Shown: positions 27,405 to 40,609, counted from the stretch's first letter. The stretch is DNA of 64,000 nucleotides from Isoetes taiwanensis (GCA_021234155.1 JAJEKV010000077.1:124001-188000), one strand, 5' to 3'. The notes: generated by a model from the sequence alone, not told the origin. Translations and numbers: made by a program.

Positions 27405-27587
27405 CTAACATGACGCGATTGAACAGTATACAGTTTCCGTCTGCAGTGCCACTCGAAAGGTCTCGTTGGGTGTTGATACTTTGGTATGAAGATAGAACAC
27501 CAGGTTTGAAACCCTATGAGTCTTATATGCGTCTGCAAACTGCAACACAATCAAAATCACTGCGGATGCCAGTAATAAAGCCTTCAT
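27405..27587 (-). CDS. candidate first exon or small ORF of a secreted protein
   Basis: On the minus strand a TATA box (TATAAAAG, 27,644-27,637) lies about 50 bp before an ATG at 27,587. The frame opens with a good signal peptide: MK, then a hydrophobic stretch ('ALLLASAVILIVLQFADA'), then 'YKTHRVSN'. The 60-codon frame ends in TAG exactly at a strong splice donor (AG|GTAAGT, donor at 27,404-27,399). So it is either a short complete ORF or an exon whose frame has decayed. The duplicated, coding-looking blocks downstream at 26.3-27.2 kb could belong to the same gene. I do not recognise the protein. Confidence 0.3.
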   Translation of the reverse strand: MKALLLASAVILIVLQFADAYKTHRVSNLVFYLHTKVSTPNETFRVALQTETVYCSIASC

Positions 27588-27649
27588 CTTCAAACTTTGT
27601 TCCGATGATCTCTCAAGCTCAAGTGACGTCTTACATCTTTTATAGATTC

Positions 27650-29190
27650 AGCTTGCGTGCAAGGATCGTTTTTGGATCACAAATATTCGGGCCCGGATCT
27701 GTGATGCGCAGATACTTTGCAATGAAAGGGTTTCCATGCAACAGCTGATCGTGCCATCGACCCCAACAGAGAGACAGATGAATTCGGCAGCCCTTTGGCA
27801 GCCCTTTCTGTTGCCCTAAAACAGAACGGGCCGATGTTTGCATGGGATGATGTCTACATACCTAACTAGACCATTAGAAAACTGATGAAAAAAAAGAGGA
27901 AGCAAAAGAAAATATGGTGCGCACTCTATTTGTATGGATTAGTAGACCTCATGGAATACGCCGTTTAAATCATAGTAAAACCATAGGAAAGAACGTACAA
28001 AACTAGAAAAAAAAAACCTGTTATAATGCTAGATATTGCATTCATCAAAGATTTCATCTGCTTTAGGTTTGCTTATTTCAAGGTTTGTCCAAAATGCATT
28101 CTGTTTAATACTGTATTTAAATTCATTATAGGTTTGTTGCAGGCCTAGCATATCCATCCAACAACTTCGAGCTAAAAATTGTGTCGCTTTAAATGTATGC
28201 TCTTCTATCTCTTATGCTTTTCTAGTTAGCAGTTCTGCTTGGTAGTTTATGATTTTTGTTTCAATGTTATATTTTAATTTGTACAAGTCTAGTGCATGAA
28301 TATTTAATGAGCTTGATAGTTCCCTCATTAGTGCCAGTAGCCGAGACTGTGATGGGGACTTCTAAGTGAGTTTAAAATCTCGAGTAAGGCAGATGCACAT
28401 TTCTATCCTTTTCATCAAACATTTGAAGCATTTGATGTTGCATTAATTGTTGTTGTCAGAATTTTCCATGCTGGTGTATGCATACATAGAGGTGTATATG
28501 TATATGTTCACGTGAAGAGGTCAAAATTTTGTATATGTTCACATGAAGAGGTTATGGATTTAAGTCTTCACTTTATTCTTGAGTTTAATAGAGTATGTTA
28601 AAGAGGGCTCTTCTTTGGTGTAATAATATTGTTGGTGCAAATAATATATGATGTTTGCAATACTGCTAGAGTGCCATACGTTCTGCATCAGTGTAAGCCA
28701 TAATGAGTAGGTACAAAAAGAGTTCAATCCTCTTCTGAGGTATGCAGGCCATGCCATGATTGCAAATAATTTGCAAATATCTAGCTCTTTAAGCTGCAAT
28801 GTGTAGGCCAAGGAGGAAGAAAGAGAGATGGTCATTCAAATTCTTCATTGTGTATTTTTGGGGAAAGCATTTTCTACTATTTAGTACTTTTACACCAAAA
28901 GGAGTGGAATTTGCAGTAAATACCACTTACATCGTCTGAAGTGAAGAAAATTAAGAGTGAGGCTTTGAGCAAACTGAATAAGTTGTGCGCAAACAACAAT
29001 TTGTACCAAATCTGGAGGATTTCTCTAGAAAACATGCTAAATAAGTTATGCTCTTAATTCTTTGTGTAAACTTTGTTGAAGCTATATTCTCTTCGTCCTT
29101 CATCTTCTATTTTGTTTTTTTAACAGGGAATACAAGCAGAAGCATGCATTATGCCATGGAGTTTTGGATCTTTGAAGGTATAATATAATG
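27650..29190. other. intergenic, possible unrecognised exons
   Basis: Two stretches look exon-like on the plus strand because a good acceptor precedes and a GT follows them: around 28,143-28,194 ('SISIQQLRAKNCVALN') and 29,127-29,178 ('QAEACIMPWSFGSLK'). I cannot link them to a family. Confidence 0.25.
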
Positions 29191-29520
29191 CATATTCACA
29201 CGGGGGGTGACTCCGGGCATCGAGAGCTGTTGGATGGGCATATGTGCGCTTTATTCCTCAATCTAGACCGTAGATAACAATCCTCGTTTGTGGGGTGTGC
29301 TTGTACAAGTTTTGGTATAATGTATAAAGCGGTTTGCAAAGTACTATAACGTTTGAGGCAATGTACTAAATGATGTTGATTTTATACATGTATTATAAGA
29401 TTTTATGGGCTCCCCTGCCCTGTGTCACCCCCCGTGTGAATATACGCCCAAACCAAAGGGGGTTTCAGGGGGATTTAATTTCAAACTGTTAGATGTAATG
29501 GTTTGTGTTAGCTAGAAAAT
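29191..29520 (-). mobile_element. foldback/MITE family copy 3
   Basis: Inner inverted repeats 'catattcacacggggggtga' (29,191) and 'gtcaccccccgtgtgaatat' (29,424-29,444) flank the same core as copies 1 and 2, in reverse orientation. An arm follows to about 29,520 ('ccaaaccaaagggggtttc', 'gtaatggtttgtgtta'). Confidence 0.8.
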
Positions 29521-30900
29521 TCTTACGCACATTCACAAATATCATACAAGCAACAAAAAGAAGGTTCCTCAATACTCCCTTTTGAGAACTTGAACGACAA
29601 ATAATAACTTAAAATAAGAGTATCAAGAAACATTGTACTTGCTTGCTGATGTGTAAAAGCAAGGTAATTGTTGCATAAGGATTCAATGAAATCCCTCAAG
29701 CATAACTTCCAACAAGATACAAGCCTTCGGTTGCGAATAAGAATCTACCCAACTTCCAGAAAGATAGAATCCTGCAATTGCGAATAAAATTATATGTTCT
29801 ATAAGACCGTGTTGGAAATGCGAAAAGTGTGCATCTTAAACTCATTGACTTCCATTAAAACTCTAATATGGCCATAAGAATGATGGGAGTAAACTCAAGT
29901 CCACCCACATAAAATGCAATACTTGAGAAAGCCCACTTTAAGAGGATAATATAATGTGCTAATACATTCATTATATCCATCAAATGCAGCATATCATTAT
30001 CCAGGTTGTGCATGCTGTATCTGCAAGTTCTTCGCATATCTACAAGGTATCACGAAACTGCTATATACTTATGGCAAGGGGGATAGCAATTCCTCTTTGT
30101 ATGTGAACCTAGTGGCTTTTGAAATACATCTTGAAAAAATATTCTTGTTCCCCTCAGTTTTACATGTATCTTCAACTGGTTTCCTACTCAAAATACTCAA
30201 TATTGTTAACACCAGAAGTTATATAAATTCTTAAGCATGAAAGAAGACAAATTTGCAAAGAACCGGGTATGACAATGCTCCGTGTATAAGTTTAAAACAA
30301 AAGGATTGCACCAATATGAAAATGGAGCTGTAGGAGAGCAATACCGCAAGAAAGGTATATGAGGGAACACATAGTTTTTCTTGCATCTTTAAGAAGAATA
30401 TTTGCAGCATAGCCCACTGGAGTAATCCGATTTGCTTCGCGGTTAAAAATTGAATCCATACACTCATCTACAATGGATTGCTGGACAAATGAGCTAGGAA
30501 ACAATCGAAAACAATCAGATAAGGAGCACACAACAATATATTTGACATCACAAGTAGACCGACACTAACTTTAGAATCATAGATGCAGATGGAATAACAG
30601 TCTCTTTCTGTGGCCTATAACCAACTGACAGAGTATAGATTGTTCAATCATTGGTTACAAATAGAGGCCATGCTGCACATCCTTGGTATTAGTGCATACA
30701 ACTCCGATGAATTGGCCACTCATTATTGAGATTTATTTTGTATATTTACACAAAGGGATCTGCAAAAAGAAAAAAAAACGGAAGAATAAGAGAGTTTGTA
30801 CAGTATATGGAGCTAAGACGGAGCTACCATTGCTACCACCGAACTTGCCTTTGCGCAGAGATAAATCAGCATAGCTGGAGAACAACATAAATCAACATGT
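29521..30900. other. intergenic, one exon-like minus-strand stretch
   Basis: On the minus strand around 30,500-30,380, after a 'tttcctag' acceptor, the frame reads 'QQSIVDECMDSIFNREANRI' and then 'ANILLKDARKT'. It looks coding, but I cannot name it and see no clear donor. Confidence 0.25.
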
Positions 30901-30906
30901 CGTGGA

Positions 30907-30962
30907 TTAAGGAATAGAATAGAATAGTTGTTTTAACGTCCACGGAGACCAATAGGTCATGG
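30907..30962 (-). repeat. 3' end of a pentanucleotide-tailed retroposon (copy a)
   Basis: Minus strand: 'gtcccatgacctattggtc', 'tccgtggacgttaaaa', 'caactattctattctattcc'. It is a longer version of the 40.6-kb insert and may extend to about 31,100 on its 5' side, where a 'ggttcaagctc' word weakly resembles a pol III B box. Confidence 0.55.
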
Positions 30963-31109
30963 GACCCATACAATGGGCTAGTACAATCATTACTACTAGG
31001 ATTAAAAAACCCCTGCCTCGAGAGGTTTTCAAGGGAAAAACCTTTGCAGTAATGATGATACAATAATTGCAATAATTGCAGAGCTTGAACCTGCAAAGTT
31101 GTAACATAG

Positions 31110-33075
31110 CTTCTGCAAATCCGCTAGGGCATCTAACCTAAGACATCCAGCCTTTTTTTCCACTTCGTTTTTGTCAAATCCTTGGAAAAAGCCTCTTTCA
31201 CGAACTTGTTGTCTTTGCCCTAAATCATGCAGGTAAACTACCGTTTCTTTTTGGATAAGCTAGTCTCCAACAGGAACTTTGCTTTAATGATTTTTTTCTT
31301 TAAAGCAGTATTTTTTAGGCACCATAGCTAATCTGATCCCCAAGGATTTGTGTTGCCGGAATTGAAATGGCTAAGGGCAAACAAATAGGAAATACATGCA
31401 AAAGGATTTGTCACAGGATTATCCCCTCCTCTGAAATCAATGGCTAAGAAATTACATGCAAGCGAATACGGCGACAATCATAGCAAAACCATGTTGAAAA
31501 ACGTCTAAAAATTTAGAAGAAAACCCCCTGTTATTATGCTAGATATTGAACTGGCGGTATATATTTGACTGATATATTATATATTTGATATATATTCCAA
31601 GACGGTATATATTTGACTGATTCCGTTTTTCCATGGTTGCATCTTATTCTATAGGCTAAGCTCGAGGGCATCCAGTAAACTCATATGTGGAGCTCCTCCC
31701 TTTTTCATATTTTTGTGGATGCTTTGGATGTTTCTTATGGACTTACTACAACTTCTCAAGTTAAAGGAGCTGCTACTGTGGACAATGTTCCAAGCTTCAT
31801 TTTGCTTTTCTGGTTTTCTAAACTTTTAAACATATGGATAAATGCTTTTGAGTCTAGTTTTTTGGTTTATATTAACAATAGGGGCTTACTGATATGACGC
31901 CTTCTAAATGACCAGAAGAACATGTTGTTTCAAATTTATGCTGTGACTCTAAAATCCATATTTTGTGCAGCAAAACTTTACTAAGGATATATAATAGATA
32001 ACATATGCCTTGTCGTTTGTTGATCATGCTTTTACAAAATGGCTTTAATGAATATAGTAAATGCTTTTTTTTTAACGTTTGATGGCTTACACGACCTTAA
32101 AAAGGTTGGTCTATCTCGGGTACCTGGCACTAAAAATAGATGCATATGCACCATGTATTTGGGTGCTTGCTTTTGCCCTAAGCATTAAAAGAACATGCTA
32201 AATGTCTATAAAAAACGTTTTTGTAACATGATAATAGCCCTTTAATCCCATATTTTGTCAGATAGCTCTAATTGAACTGCATCATGTTTAACTTTATTAA
32301 ATGATCATGTTTCCTAAGCCCACTGCATCGCATGATTTGCATCAACTCTTGCAAGCATCAACATTTGCACTGCAAGAATGCCAGGCATTGCGGTCAGATA
32401 CTTGGTTTTAAGATTGGGCATGATAGTTGGCAATCTCATATAGTGTGGGTACATACTGATGTATACTTTTGCAACCTTGTCTTGTGCCCCATGCGTTGTT
32501 CTAGGGCCCCTCTTGTAAATATGCAGTGGTGCAACCTTAAACTAGAAAAATCCTAGGGAAATGCGAGATCAAGATGCGAAAAATGTGTTTAAAAAACATT
32601 GTGAGTTTTCTTCCCTTCTCTAACTCTACATAAGGCTACGGCGCACAAACTCAAGTACAAGATCGGGTAGGGGTATGTAAAAATCAAGATAGCCCGTAAG
32701 TACATCTACGGAAGGGGGCAGGGAAACTGGCTTTTCTTATTTACATATGTAGGGGTTTTTGCACTCCAAAAAGTCGTATACTGGGGTTTTCTAGTGATCC
32801 CTTGCACACATGTGAGGTATCCCATATACCTAGGTGAAGCCCCCGGGAGACATATAAACCTTGCTGAGGCAATAATCTGAAAGATAACCATAAGCTGATT
32901 TTATAGTCATCCAAGCAACAACATCCATTCCAGCCATTATAGCTTAAAAGCCTCTTCAAGCCGCCCTTGCTGGACATTCCACGAGACCGTACCCATATGT
33001 TTAAAGAGTTATAGGGCTTCACTAGTGCGTTTCCTTCTACATATTTCTTGTTTCTTCCAATTGGATTGAGTAAAG
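31110..33075. other. intergenic, no confident gene
   Basis: A plus-strand stretch near 32,335-32,410 reads 'LHQLLQASTFALQECQALRS' and may be an exon relic. Otherwise nothing supported. Confidence 0.3.
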
Positions 33076-33088
33076 TATGTGTTTGTAG
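33076..33088 (+). repeat. left target-site duplication
   Basis: TATGTGTTTGTAG here is repeated exactly at 35,676-35,688, immediately beyond a poly(A) tract. It marks a retroposition event. Confidence 0.8.
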
Positions 33089-35675
33089 GAAGGGCGCTGG
33101 TGATGGCACCTAGGGTTTCAGCCCCGTTCGTTTGCACATAACTTTTGATTCCCATGTCAGATTTGAGTGATTCTGGGCTCATTGGAAAGCTTGTTGCATG
33201 CTCTTTCTGTTGGTATATAGCTTGTATGATGATTAGACTGTTTTGGCAGCGGAAAATCGCCTGACAGCTCCAGCCCTTTATTGGCGGTGTTAGGGTTTGG
33301 CTGCAATATTCTTTTTGCCATAACTCCTACATCTGGTGGCAGTTTTAGGCGTGCTTGGGCTCCTTGGAAAGCTTGTAGAGTGTAATTTCAGTGTTGCTTA
33401 AATTTTTCAGAAGTTATTGGTTCGTGGGGGACTGTAGAGCTCTAAAAATTCGGCCCCCTTTTAGTGGAGATGGCAAAAGCAACTCGTAGTCCTGCCAAGC
33501 GCTCCTTTGGTAATCCTAATAGAATACAGGGCAATGGTGGAAGGGAATATGCTCTAGATTCTCCAAAGATTAGTGTTCGTGATGCCCATAAACTGGCTCT
33601 TGAAGGTGCTCCTTCTTCTCCTAAGAGTTTGGTATCATCAATGGCAGTTGGATCTGAGGGGCAGGAGAGGCAGGCTTCTGTGCACCTCAATCCACTGGCA
33701 TTGCCTCATGCTCCTGTTTCTTCTACTAGCATATGTGTACCTAGTTCAACTGAGGCAGCAGCTTTTGCTCCCTTCTCTTCTCAGCTTGCTATTCTAGTGT
33801 CCAACCCTATGTCTCACGATTATAGAGGTAGTGTGGTACAGGTGACCCTGGAAAGCTCCTCTAGAAAGTTGGCACTTCCAAAGGCACCTCCAACACATGT
33901 TGGAAGTTCTTCAGAATCAGAACAAATGAGATTAGTAGCTCATGCTTAGAAGAATGTAACACAACTTGCATCCCCAACACATGCTGGGGGTCTCTCACAT
34001 GAAGGCGGCCCTTCTGGACAAAAAGAACATCCAACGCACGTTGGAGGTTCCTCAAGGCAGGAGACGTTTCTCCCTCTTCCTTCGAACAAGCCTGGGATAC
34101 CTTTTTCTTCAACCACGCCGCAAGTCTCGACCTCTACACCTTGGAGGTCTTCTGACACAGTAGCAAGGGTTGCAGGTGTCCCCTTCTCTGAGTGGCTATG
34201 CAAAGGTGTGTCATCTTCAGCCACCTCACTTCGTGTCTCAAAGGCCATTGCCACCATGGTGGACAATAATAAGAAAGAAGTTGCATTCTATCTTCAGCAA
34301 TTGCAGGCCAAGCAGGACTCCATGGATCTTTTATTACCACCAGCTGAAATTTTTTATGAGATTTAGGAGTGCAGGTCAACTTTCGAGCGCTTTGGGGCCC
34401 CTGTAGTGCAGATCAATCATGAGACTCACCGTCGTCATGTGACGAAATTAGTTGTATGTTCTGTTCCACTAGCCCCTTCTTGGATCTGAAGCGCATGGGA
34501 TCTTGGTTATCTGGGCATCTACACAAATTAGGGCTTCCTGTGTATCAATCTATCAAGCTCGTGGCCAAAGATCAACGTTGTTTTCTCCTGATGTTCGAGT
34601 CTCCTGAGCCAGTGGCTCAACTCATAGAACGAGGTGTTGATTCTCTATGGAAACATTTCTTGTTATAGTATGTTCCTGGCTGTTTTTCAAGTAAGCCAGA
34701 TGCCCTGTGTGCTCCATTCTGGATTGCTATTGAAGATTTCCCTCCATAGTTTCAGGATTCTGAGTTCATTTCTGCTATTGCTAGTGAGATTGGACTTCAT
34801 CTGCAATATGCTATAACCAACGGCATTACTAAGATTTGTGCAGCACGCCCCATTCATCGTGATCTGCCTCAGACAATTGTTATTCAAAATGGGCCCATGT
34901 TCTTTCCATTCAAGCTACGATTGTTAAATGGCTCAGAGCTGGCTCTCATGTTCCCTAAGGCCCCTCTCTTTGCTCAATTTCGTAAGTCTTACCAGCAGAC
35001 TCCTCCAACTGCCTCTGCTACAAATCCTACTCTTAGCTCGGCTCCTTCTTCAATGGATGTCTCTTGTCCCCCTGTGACTTCTTTTACGTCTATTTCAGTC
35101 ACTGTCCCACGCCTCTGCTGCTGGATCAACATAGGCAAAGGTTGAATGAGATTCAGAGGTCGCAAGAGCAGGTTGAAGAGGCTCGTGGGCAGTACATGGA
35201 CATTGATCGCCGTGGTGCCCACCCTCCACCTAAACATCCACCTGCTCTTCATCAACTTCAAAAGTCAACTAAGGGTTCTAACACCTCTACATCTCAACTC
35301 TCCTCAGCACTTGCTATACGTGATTATGCTCCTTCTGCTGCATGTGGTCGTTTTGCTCCACTTCAGTGGGCTGGTTTGGCTGAAGATAATACTGTCTTAT
35401 TGAAGGACCAAGTTATATCTTCAAACTCTCCTGAGATTCTAGTAGTCACATCGGATTTGATGCCGTTACAGGTTCAATGCGGCTAGACTCTTAAGCAGAG
35501 CCTTATCTCCTTTTACTTATCTAGTATGGAGTAAGCACATGGTGTCGCAGGCTCGTGTTCCAGCAGCACCCTCTTGTGCTTACACAACTAGATGAGAAAT
35601 ACTCATTTTGTACTTATTCTTGCTGATTAATAAACTTTTTGTTCGTCCTTCAAAAAAAAAAAAAAAAAAAAACAC
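33089..35675 (+). mobile_element. LINE-related retroposed unit with DUF4283-like ORF1, poly(A) tail
   Basis: A 2.6-kb unit is bounded by 13-bp direct repeats and ends in AATAAA-like sequence (about 35,629) plus about 21 A (35,652-35,672), the mark of LINE machinery. An ORF starts at ATG 33,470 ('MAKATRSPAKRS'), is Ser/Pro-rich, and stops at 33,949. Homologous reading continues past this stop ('HPTHVGGSSRQ', a repeated THVGG motif) and further stops, into a DUF4283-like region around 34,480-34,820 ('RCFLLMFESPEPVAQLIERG', 'APFWIAIEDFPP', 'AIASEIG'). That domain is common in ORF1 of plant L1-type LINEs. No reverse transcriptase is present, so it is non-autonomous, or a retrocopy of a DUF4283 transcript. 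It carries several stops and at least one frame change. Confidence 0.7.
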
Positions 35676-35688
35676 TATGTGTTTGTAG

Positions 35689-37025
35689 AATGAATGTTTT
35701 TAACTTGGACAACATTAAAAGAAAAAAGGAATATCTTGCCTACACAACATATTCTAAACTCAGATGGACCATAAAAAGCGTTACTTGTTTTATGTTATAT
35801 CAATCGAAGCACATGCATCTTGCTTCTCCAATATCTTGAGTACGAAAATTAATTAATTTTTTGTTGCAGTCCCCAGTTTGATCGATTTGGCTGAGCAAAC
35901 AGAAGTATGTGATCATGCTTCAATAAATGTGAGGACTTGGGTATTAAAAACAAGTTAAGATGGATTTCCAATAGCGGCTATGGCACTTCTAAAATTAAAA
36001 GCGAACCAATGGAGCATTTACAATCATAGCTGCCGCACACGCAGTCTTTCCACCAAGTGTAGTAGGTGCTTCATTGGCAATCCATTTCAATCTGCCATCG
36101 AATTTATATTCTACTGGGCAATATTGCCTGGTAGAGGAAAAAATCGATGGCAATAAGCCTCGTTTTAGGCGGGAACTCTATCCCTCCTTGTTACAGCGAC
36201 CCCAATCATGGCTTCTTAGGAACAAGGATCAACTCAAGCTAACGATTCATGCTGGATAGAATTGGAAAGAATAGTGCAGGTATAAAAATGGCAGGAAACA
36301 GTCAATTTGTTTCGTTTTTTCAAGTCAATTTGTTCGGAGTTTTCTTTTAAACTGCTAAAAAATTTGGGTTCTTAGATCTTACTTGGCATCTATTGATCTA
36401 ACGAGATGGGTTCTAAAATTCAACTTGGGACAACGATGGAATTGAGGAGAATTATCTGATTTGAATCAATCTTGCCAGTAGAAGAACCTTAAAGAAATCA
36501 AGGATCAACAAAGGCGCTCAATAGTCGATAATATGTTATGCCGTTGTTGTTAATGGAACTTCTAAGAGTAGAAAATGCCGGCAACTAGAAGAATTAACTT
36601 GTTGCCATCTGGAAACGATGATGCCATATCATTTTTTAATCTGTCGCTAGTGGAAATCCAGCCTTAGGCAAAAGAAATTTAAATCTATTACACGTCAATG
36701 AGCGGAGAAGATCGTCGTAGCTGTAAGCTCAACGCCATAGCAAAACAATATAGCTTAATATCTGTCAGTAGCTCAAAGTCAACAACCATTTCGTTGTGCT
36801 TATTGCTGGATTGAGTGGATTGTTGCCAAAGTTGGCTTCGAAAGTATTGAGGTATTTTATCTTCTTTGGTACAGTCAGGCTACGAGAAACAGGGGGGTTC
36901 AACCCAGAAAATCCGGTAACTTTTGAAAAAATCTGGTGCCATTACTTATTCCGGGCGTGGTTCCGCAAAAAAAAAGAAAGCGACGGCCGATGCCCTTGTT
37001 AATTTCTGAGGGCAAAAATCGGGTA
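35689..37025. other. intergenic, no confident gene
   Basis: A possible exon at 35,879-35,941 follows a strong acceptor ('PSLIDLAEQTEVCDHASINV'). A minus-strand frame ending near 36,003 reads 'IANEAPTTLGGKTACAAAM'. Neither is recognised. Confidence 0.25.
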
Positions 37026-39054
37026 ACTCTACAAGGGAGTAGAATATTTTTTTTTATACACTAATAATATAATTTATATGAAATATATGACTATATGACC
37101 AATAACAAATAAATAAATATACCAATCAACCAACCAAAAGAAAATCCCAATCCTTTTATGTTATGTGCCCTTTTATTGGTACTATAATAAAGTTAGTTAA
37201 AATCTCCTCTTCTTCTTCTTCTTCTTCTTCTTCTTCTTCTTCTTCTTCTTCTTCTTCTTCTTCTTCTTCTTCTTCTTCTTCTTCTTCTTCTTCTTCTATA
37301 ATAAAGTTAGTTGTGCCATTAATAGTTAATAAAGGTGGGTGGGTGGATACTTTTTGGTCCCTCTAAATTAGAAAAAGAACGTGGATTTGGATATCAATCC
37401 CACCATTCATTCATTTGGAGAGAAAAGTTTGTGGCCTTAGATAGAAGTTAAAGAGGAAAAAAATAAGGAAGAGGAGCGGAACAGACTAAAGCGGTGTCGG
37501 TGCCGATGCCGTTGCTGCCATCGTGGGTCTTCAAGCATTGCTCATTGCTGTTGGCAGTTGGAAAATAGAAGAAAAAGCATGGATGGAAGCTAGGAGGATG
37601 AAGGAGCAACCTAAGGATCGAGCTTCGATGTCACTGCATTGACTTCCTTCTGCATGAATTTTCAATCAACAGCAGATCTCTTTTTATATAAAAGCATTGT
37701 TCATCAAGAAGCAAAGGCTAGTGATGCAAATTGTTTACAGGGAGCATTTTAAAAGTGGGATTTCATATAAGGAAAAGAAATTTGTTTGAGCAATCCCTTG
37801 CCCACAGGTTCTATGCCTTGAAACAGTCCCCTTTTCATTTAATTCAATTGCATCCCGTCTTTGTGACATTGATTATTAGATTTAATCAATGACAAGATCA
37901 AACAAAGCTAAGAAACCAAAGGGTGTTCTTGGCCAAAATGTTTTGGATATGCTTAAAAAAACAAGGAATAAAAAAAGAGATTCAATTAGGTGGGACAACA
38001 ACATCGAGTTCCGATGATAGTGCCTGAGGCATCTACTAAACCTTCCTTTCAATATAAATGGCTGGAGCAACTATAACAAGGACGAGGATGCAATATTTTG
38101 TACTATTTGTGAAGTTTATGGGATTTCAGGTTTTATTTTATCATATCATGTTATTTTGCTCCTTATTTATCCTCTGCAATTTAGTTATTTCCTGTTCATT
38201 GTACAAGGAATACTCCATTTTCTAAAGGTGGCTCACGAAATTTTAAGACCTCAAGTTTCAATGAGCATGCCAGTAGCAAGATGCATGTGTTTGCTTTCTC
38301 AAAGCAAGAGGCTGCCAAGAAACTAATGAAACCTTGCCATCGCTGTTCAAAAATCTCTTGATGCTATTGATGGACTATAGTGAACTTGTTTCGTGCAGCG
38401 TACACTGTGGCATCCAAGTCATTGTCATTCTATGATTTTGAGCATATAATTGAGCTTCTTCAATTGGCAGATTGTCCTTCTATTACGAGGCAACTCTATC
38501 ATACTGATAAAGCTTGTCAAGGATTTATTTCTTGTATGAGTAAGAGCATTGAGGATGATATAGTTGAGAAACTGAAGAGTAGCCCTTTCTTTGGCTTGCA
38601 AGTTGATGAGTCAACTGATATATCCACACAACAACATATTGTGCTGTGTGTTGCTTATTTAGAAGATGGTTGTGAGCGAAAGAGAAGTCTTCTTGGCATG
38701 TTAACGGTAGAACAATTTGATGCAAACTCTTTATGTGATACAATACTTCAACATTTGTCGAAGCTTGGATTAGAGAAACTTACAATGGTGGGATTTGGTT
38801 CGTCTGGTGCTTCTGTGATGACAGGAATAAGAACAGATGTTGCAGCGAGACTTAAAACCAAGTACCCCTTTATGACAGCTACTCATTGCATTGTCCCGGA
38901 CCAATCTTGCGGTCCAAGATACTAAAGTTTGTAACATGGAATGGACATAACATATTGAAAAATTAGTGAATATCTTAGCATATCATTTCTCTTGCAGTAG
39001 CAAAAGATTGACAAAATTACAAGAACTGCTTGAGGATAATGCATGTGAGATTCT
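37026..39054 (+). repeat. left arm of a large inverted duplication
   Basis: The arm matches 39,147-41,125 in inverse orientation over about 2 kb, at roughly 90% by eye. It carries a (TTC)n tract of about 30 units (37,207-37,297) that the other arm lacks. Confidence 0.9.
37207..37297 (+). repeat. (TTC)n microsatellite
   Basis: About 30 uninterrupted TTC/TCT units between two 'ctataataaagttag' words. Present only in the left arm of the inverted duplication. It produces a spurious poly-serine frame. Confidence 0.95.
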
Positions 39055-39115
39055 ACTTCTTGTTCAAGACACTCGTTGGTTGAGCAGGCATGGAGCTATA
39101 AGTAAGGTTTGTTTT
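37889..39115 (+). pseudogene. hAT-type transposase, truncated (left copy)
   Basis: From ATG 37,889 ('MTRSNKAKKPKGVLGQNVL'), then an interrupted zinc-finger region, then a long frame from about 38,380: 'NLFRAAYTVASKSLSFYDFE', 'SSPFFGLQVDESTDISTQQH' and 'VGFGSSGASVMTG', and near the junction 'QDTRWLSRHGAISKV'. The VDESTDI block is typical of hAT-family transposases and their KIAA1586/ZNF862-like relatives. The C-terminal hAT dimerisation domain is absent because the copy stops at the inversion junction. Several frame changes are present. It is the mirror twin of the copy at 39,147-40,349. Confidence 0.75.
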
Positions 39116-39146
39116 GATACCAATGAGTGTCAGAATCTTTTCAAGA

Positions 39147-40349
39147 CGTATCTCACGTGCATTATCCTCAAGCAATTCTTGTAATTTTGTCAATCTTTTG
39201 CTACTGCAAGAGAAATAAGATGCTAAATAGTTCAATAATTTCTCAATATATTGTGTCCATTCCATGTTACAAACTTTATTTGCATCTTGGACTGCAAGAT
39301 TGGTCCAATGGGCAATGCAATGAATAGCCGTCATAAAAGGGGTACTTGGTTTTAAGTCTTGCTGCAACACCTGTTCTTATTTCTGTCATCACAAAAGCAC
39401 CATCCGAACCAAATCCCACCATTCTAAGTTTCTCTAATCCAAGCTTCGAAAAATGTTGAAGTATTGTATCACATAAAGAGTTTGCATCATCTTGTTCTAC
39501 CTTTAACATGCCAAGAAGACTTCTCTTTGGCTCACAACCATCTTCTAAATAAGCAACACATAGCACAATATGTTGTTGTGTGGATATATCAGTTGATTCA
39601 TCAACTTGCAAGCCCAAGAAAGGGCTACTCTTCACTTTCTTAGCTATATCATTCTTAATGCTCTTACTCATACAACAAATAAATTCTTGACAAGCTTTAT
39701 CAGTATGATAGAGCTGCCTCGTAATAGAAGGACAATCTGCAAACTAAAGAAGCTCAATTATGTGCTCAAAATCATAGAATGACAATGGCCTAGATGCCAC
39801 GATGTATGCTGCACGAAACAAGTTCACTATAGCTCCATCAATAGCATCAAGAGATTTTGAACAAGGCGCGACAAGAGGTTTCACTAGTTTCTTAGCAGCC
39901 TCTTGCTTTGAGAAAGCAAACACATGCATCTTGCTACCGGGTATGTTCAACCGAAACTTGACGTCTTAAAATTTCGTGAGCCACCTTAAGAAAATGGAGT
40001 ATTCCTTGTACAATCAACAGGAAATAACTAAACTACAGAGGATAAATACGGAGCAAAATAACATGATATGATAGTGATAAAATAAAACCTGAAATCGCAT
40101 AAACTTCACAGGTAGTACAAAATATTGCATCCTCCTCCTTGTCATAAATATCCACTTCCATTGCTCCAGCCATTTATATTGAAAGGAAGATTTAGTAGAT
40201 GCCGCAGGCTCCTCCTCACTCTCATCGGAACTCGAAGTTGCTGTCCCACCTAATTGAATCTCTTTTTTCTTCCTTGCCTTTTTAAACATATCCAAAACAT
40301 TTCGGCCAAGAACACCCTTTGGTTTCTTAGCTTTGTTTGATCTTATCAT
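39147..40349 (-). pseudogene. hAT-type transposase, truncated (right copy, inverted)
   Basis: Minus strand from ATG 40,349 ('MIRSNKAKKPKGVLGRNVLD', 'SSSDESEEEPAAS'), then a TTF/BED-like finger region ('WLEQWKWIF'). After an intron-like gap it continues with 'MNIPGSKMHVFAFSKQEAA', 'SPFLGLQVDESTDISTQQ', 'FSKLGLEKLRMVGFGSDGA' and 'LQELLEDNARE'. It keeps more of the family's reading than the left copy in the N-terminal part. It ends at the same place as the left copy, so both are halves of one inverted duplication. Frame changes interrupt it. No terminal inverted repeats of a whole hAT element were recognised. Confidence 0.75.
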
Positions 40350-40609
40350 TGATTAAATCTTATAATCAATGTCATAAAGACCAGATGCAATTGAATTGAA
40401 TGAAAAGGGGACTGTTCCAAGGCAAAGAAACTGTGGGCAAGAGATTGCTCAGACAAATTTCTTTTTCTTATATGAAATCCTTTTTAAATGCTCCCTGTAA
40501 ACAATTTGCATCACTAACCTTTGCTTCTTGATGAACAATGCTTTTATATAAGAGTCGAATCGTGCAGAAGGAAGTCAACGCAGTGACATCGAAGCCCGAT
40601 CCTTGGTCC

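Noticed and set aside
37163-37366. Poly-serine open frame
   Set aside because: It is only the translation of the (TTC)n microsatellite.
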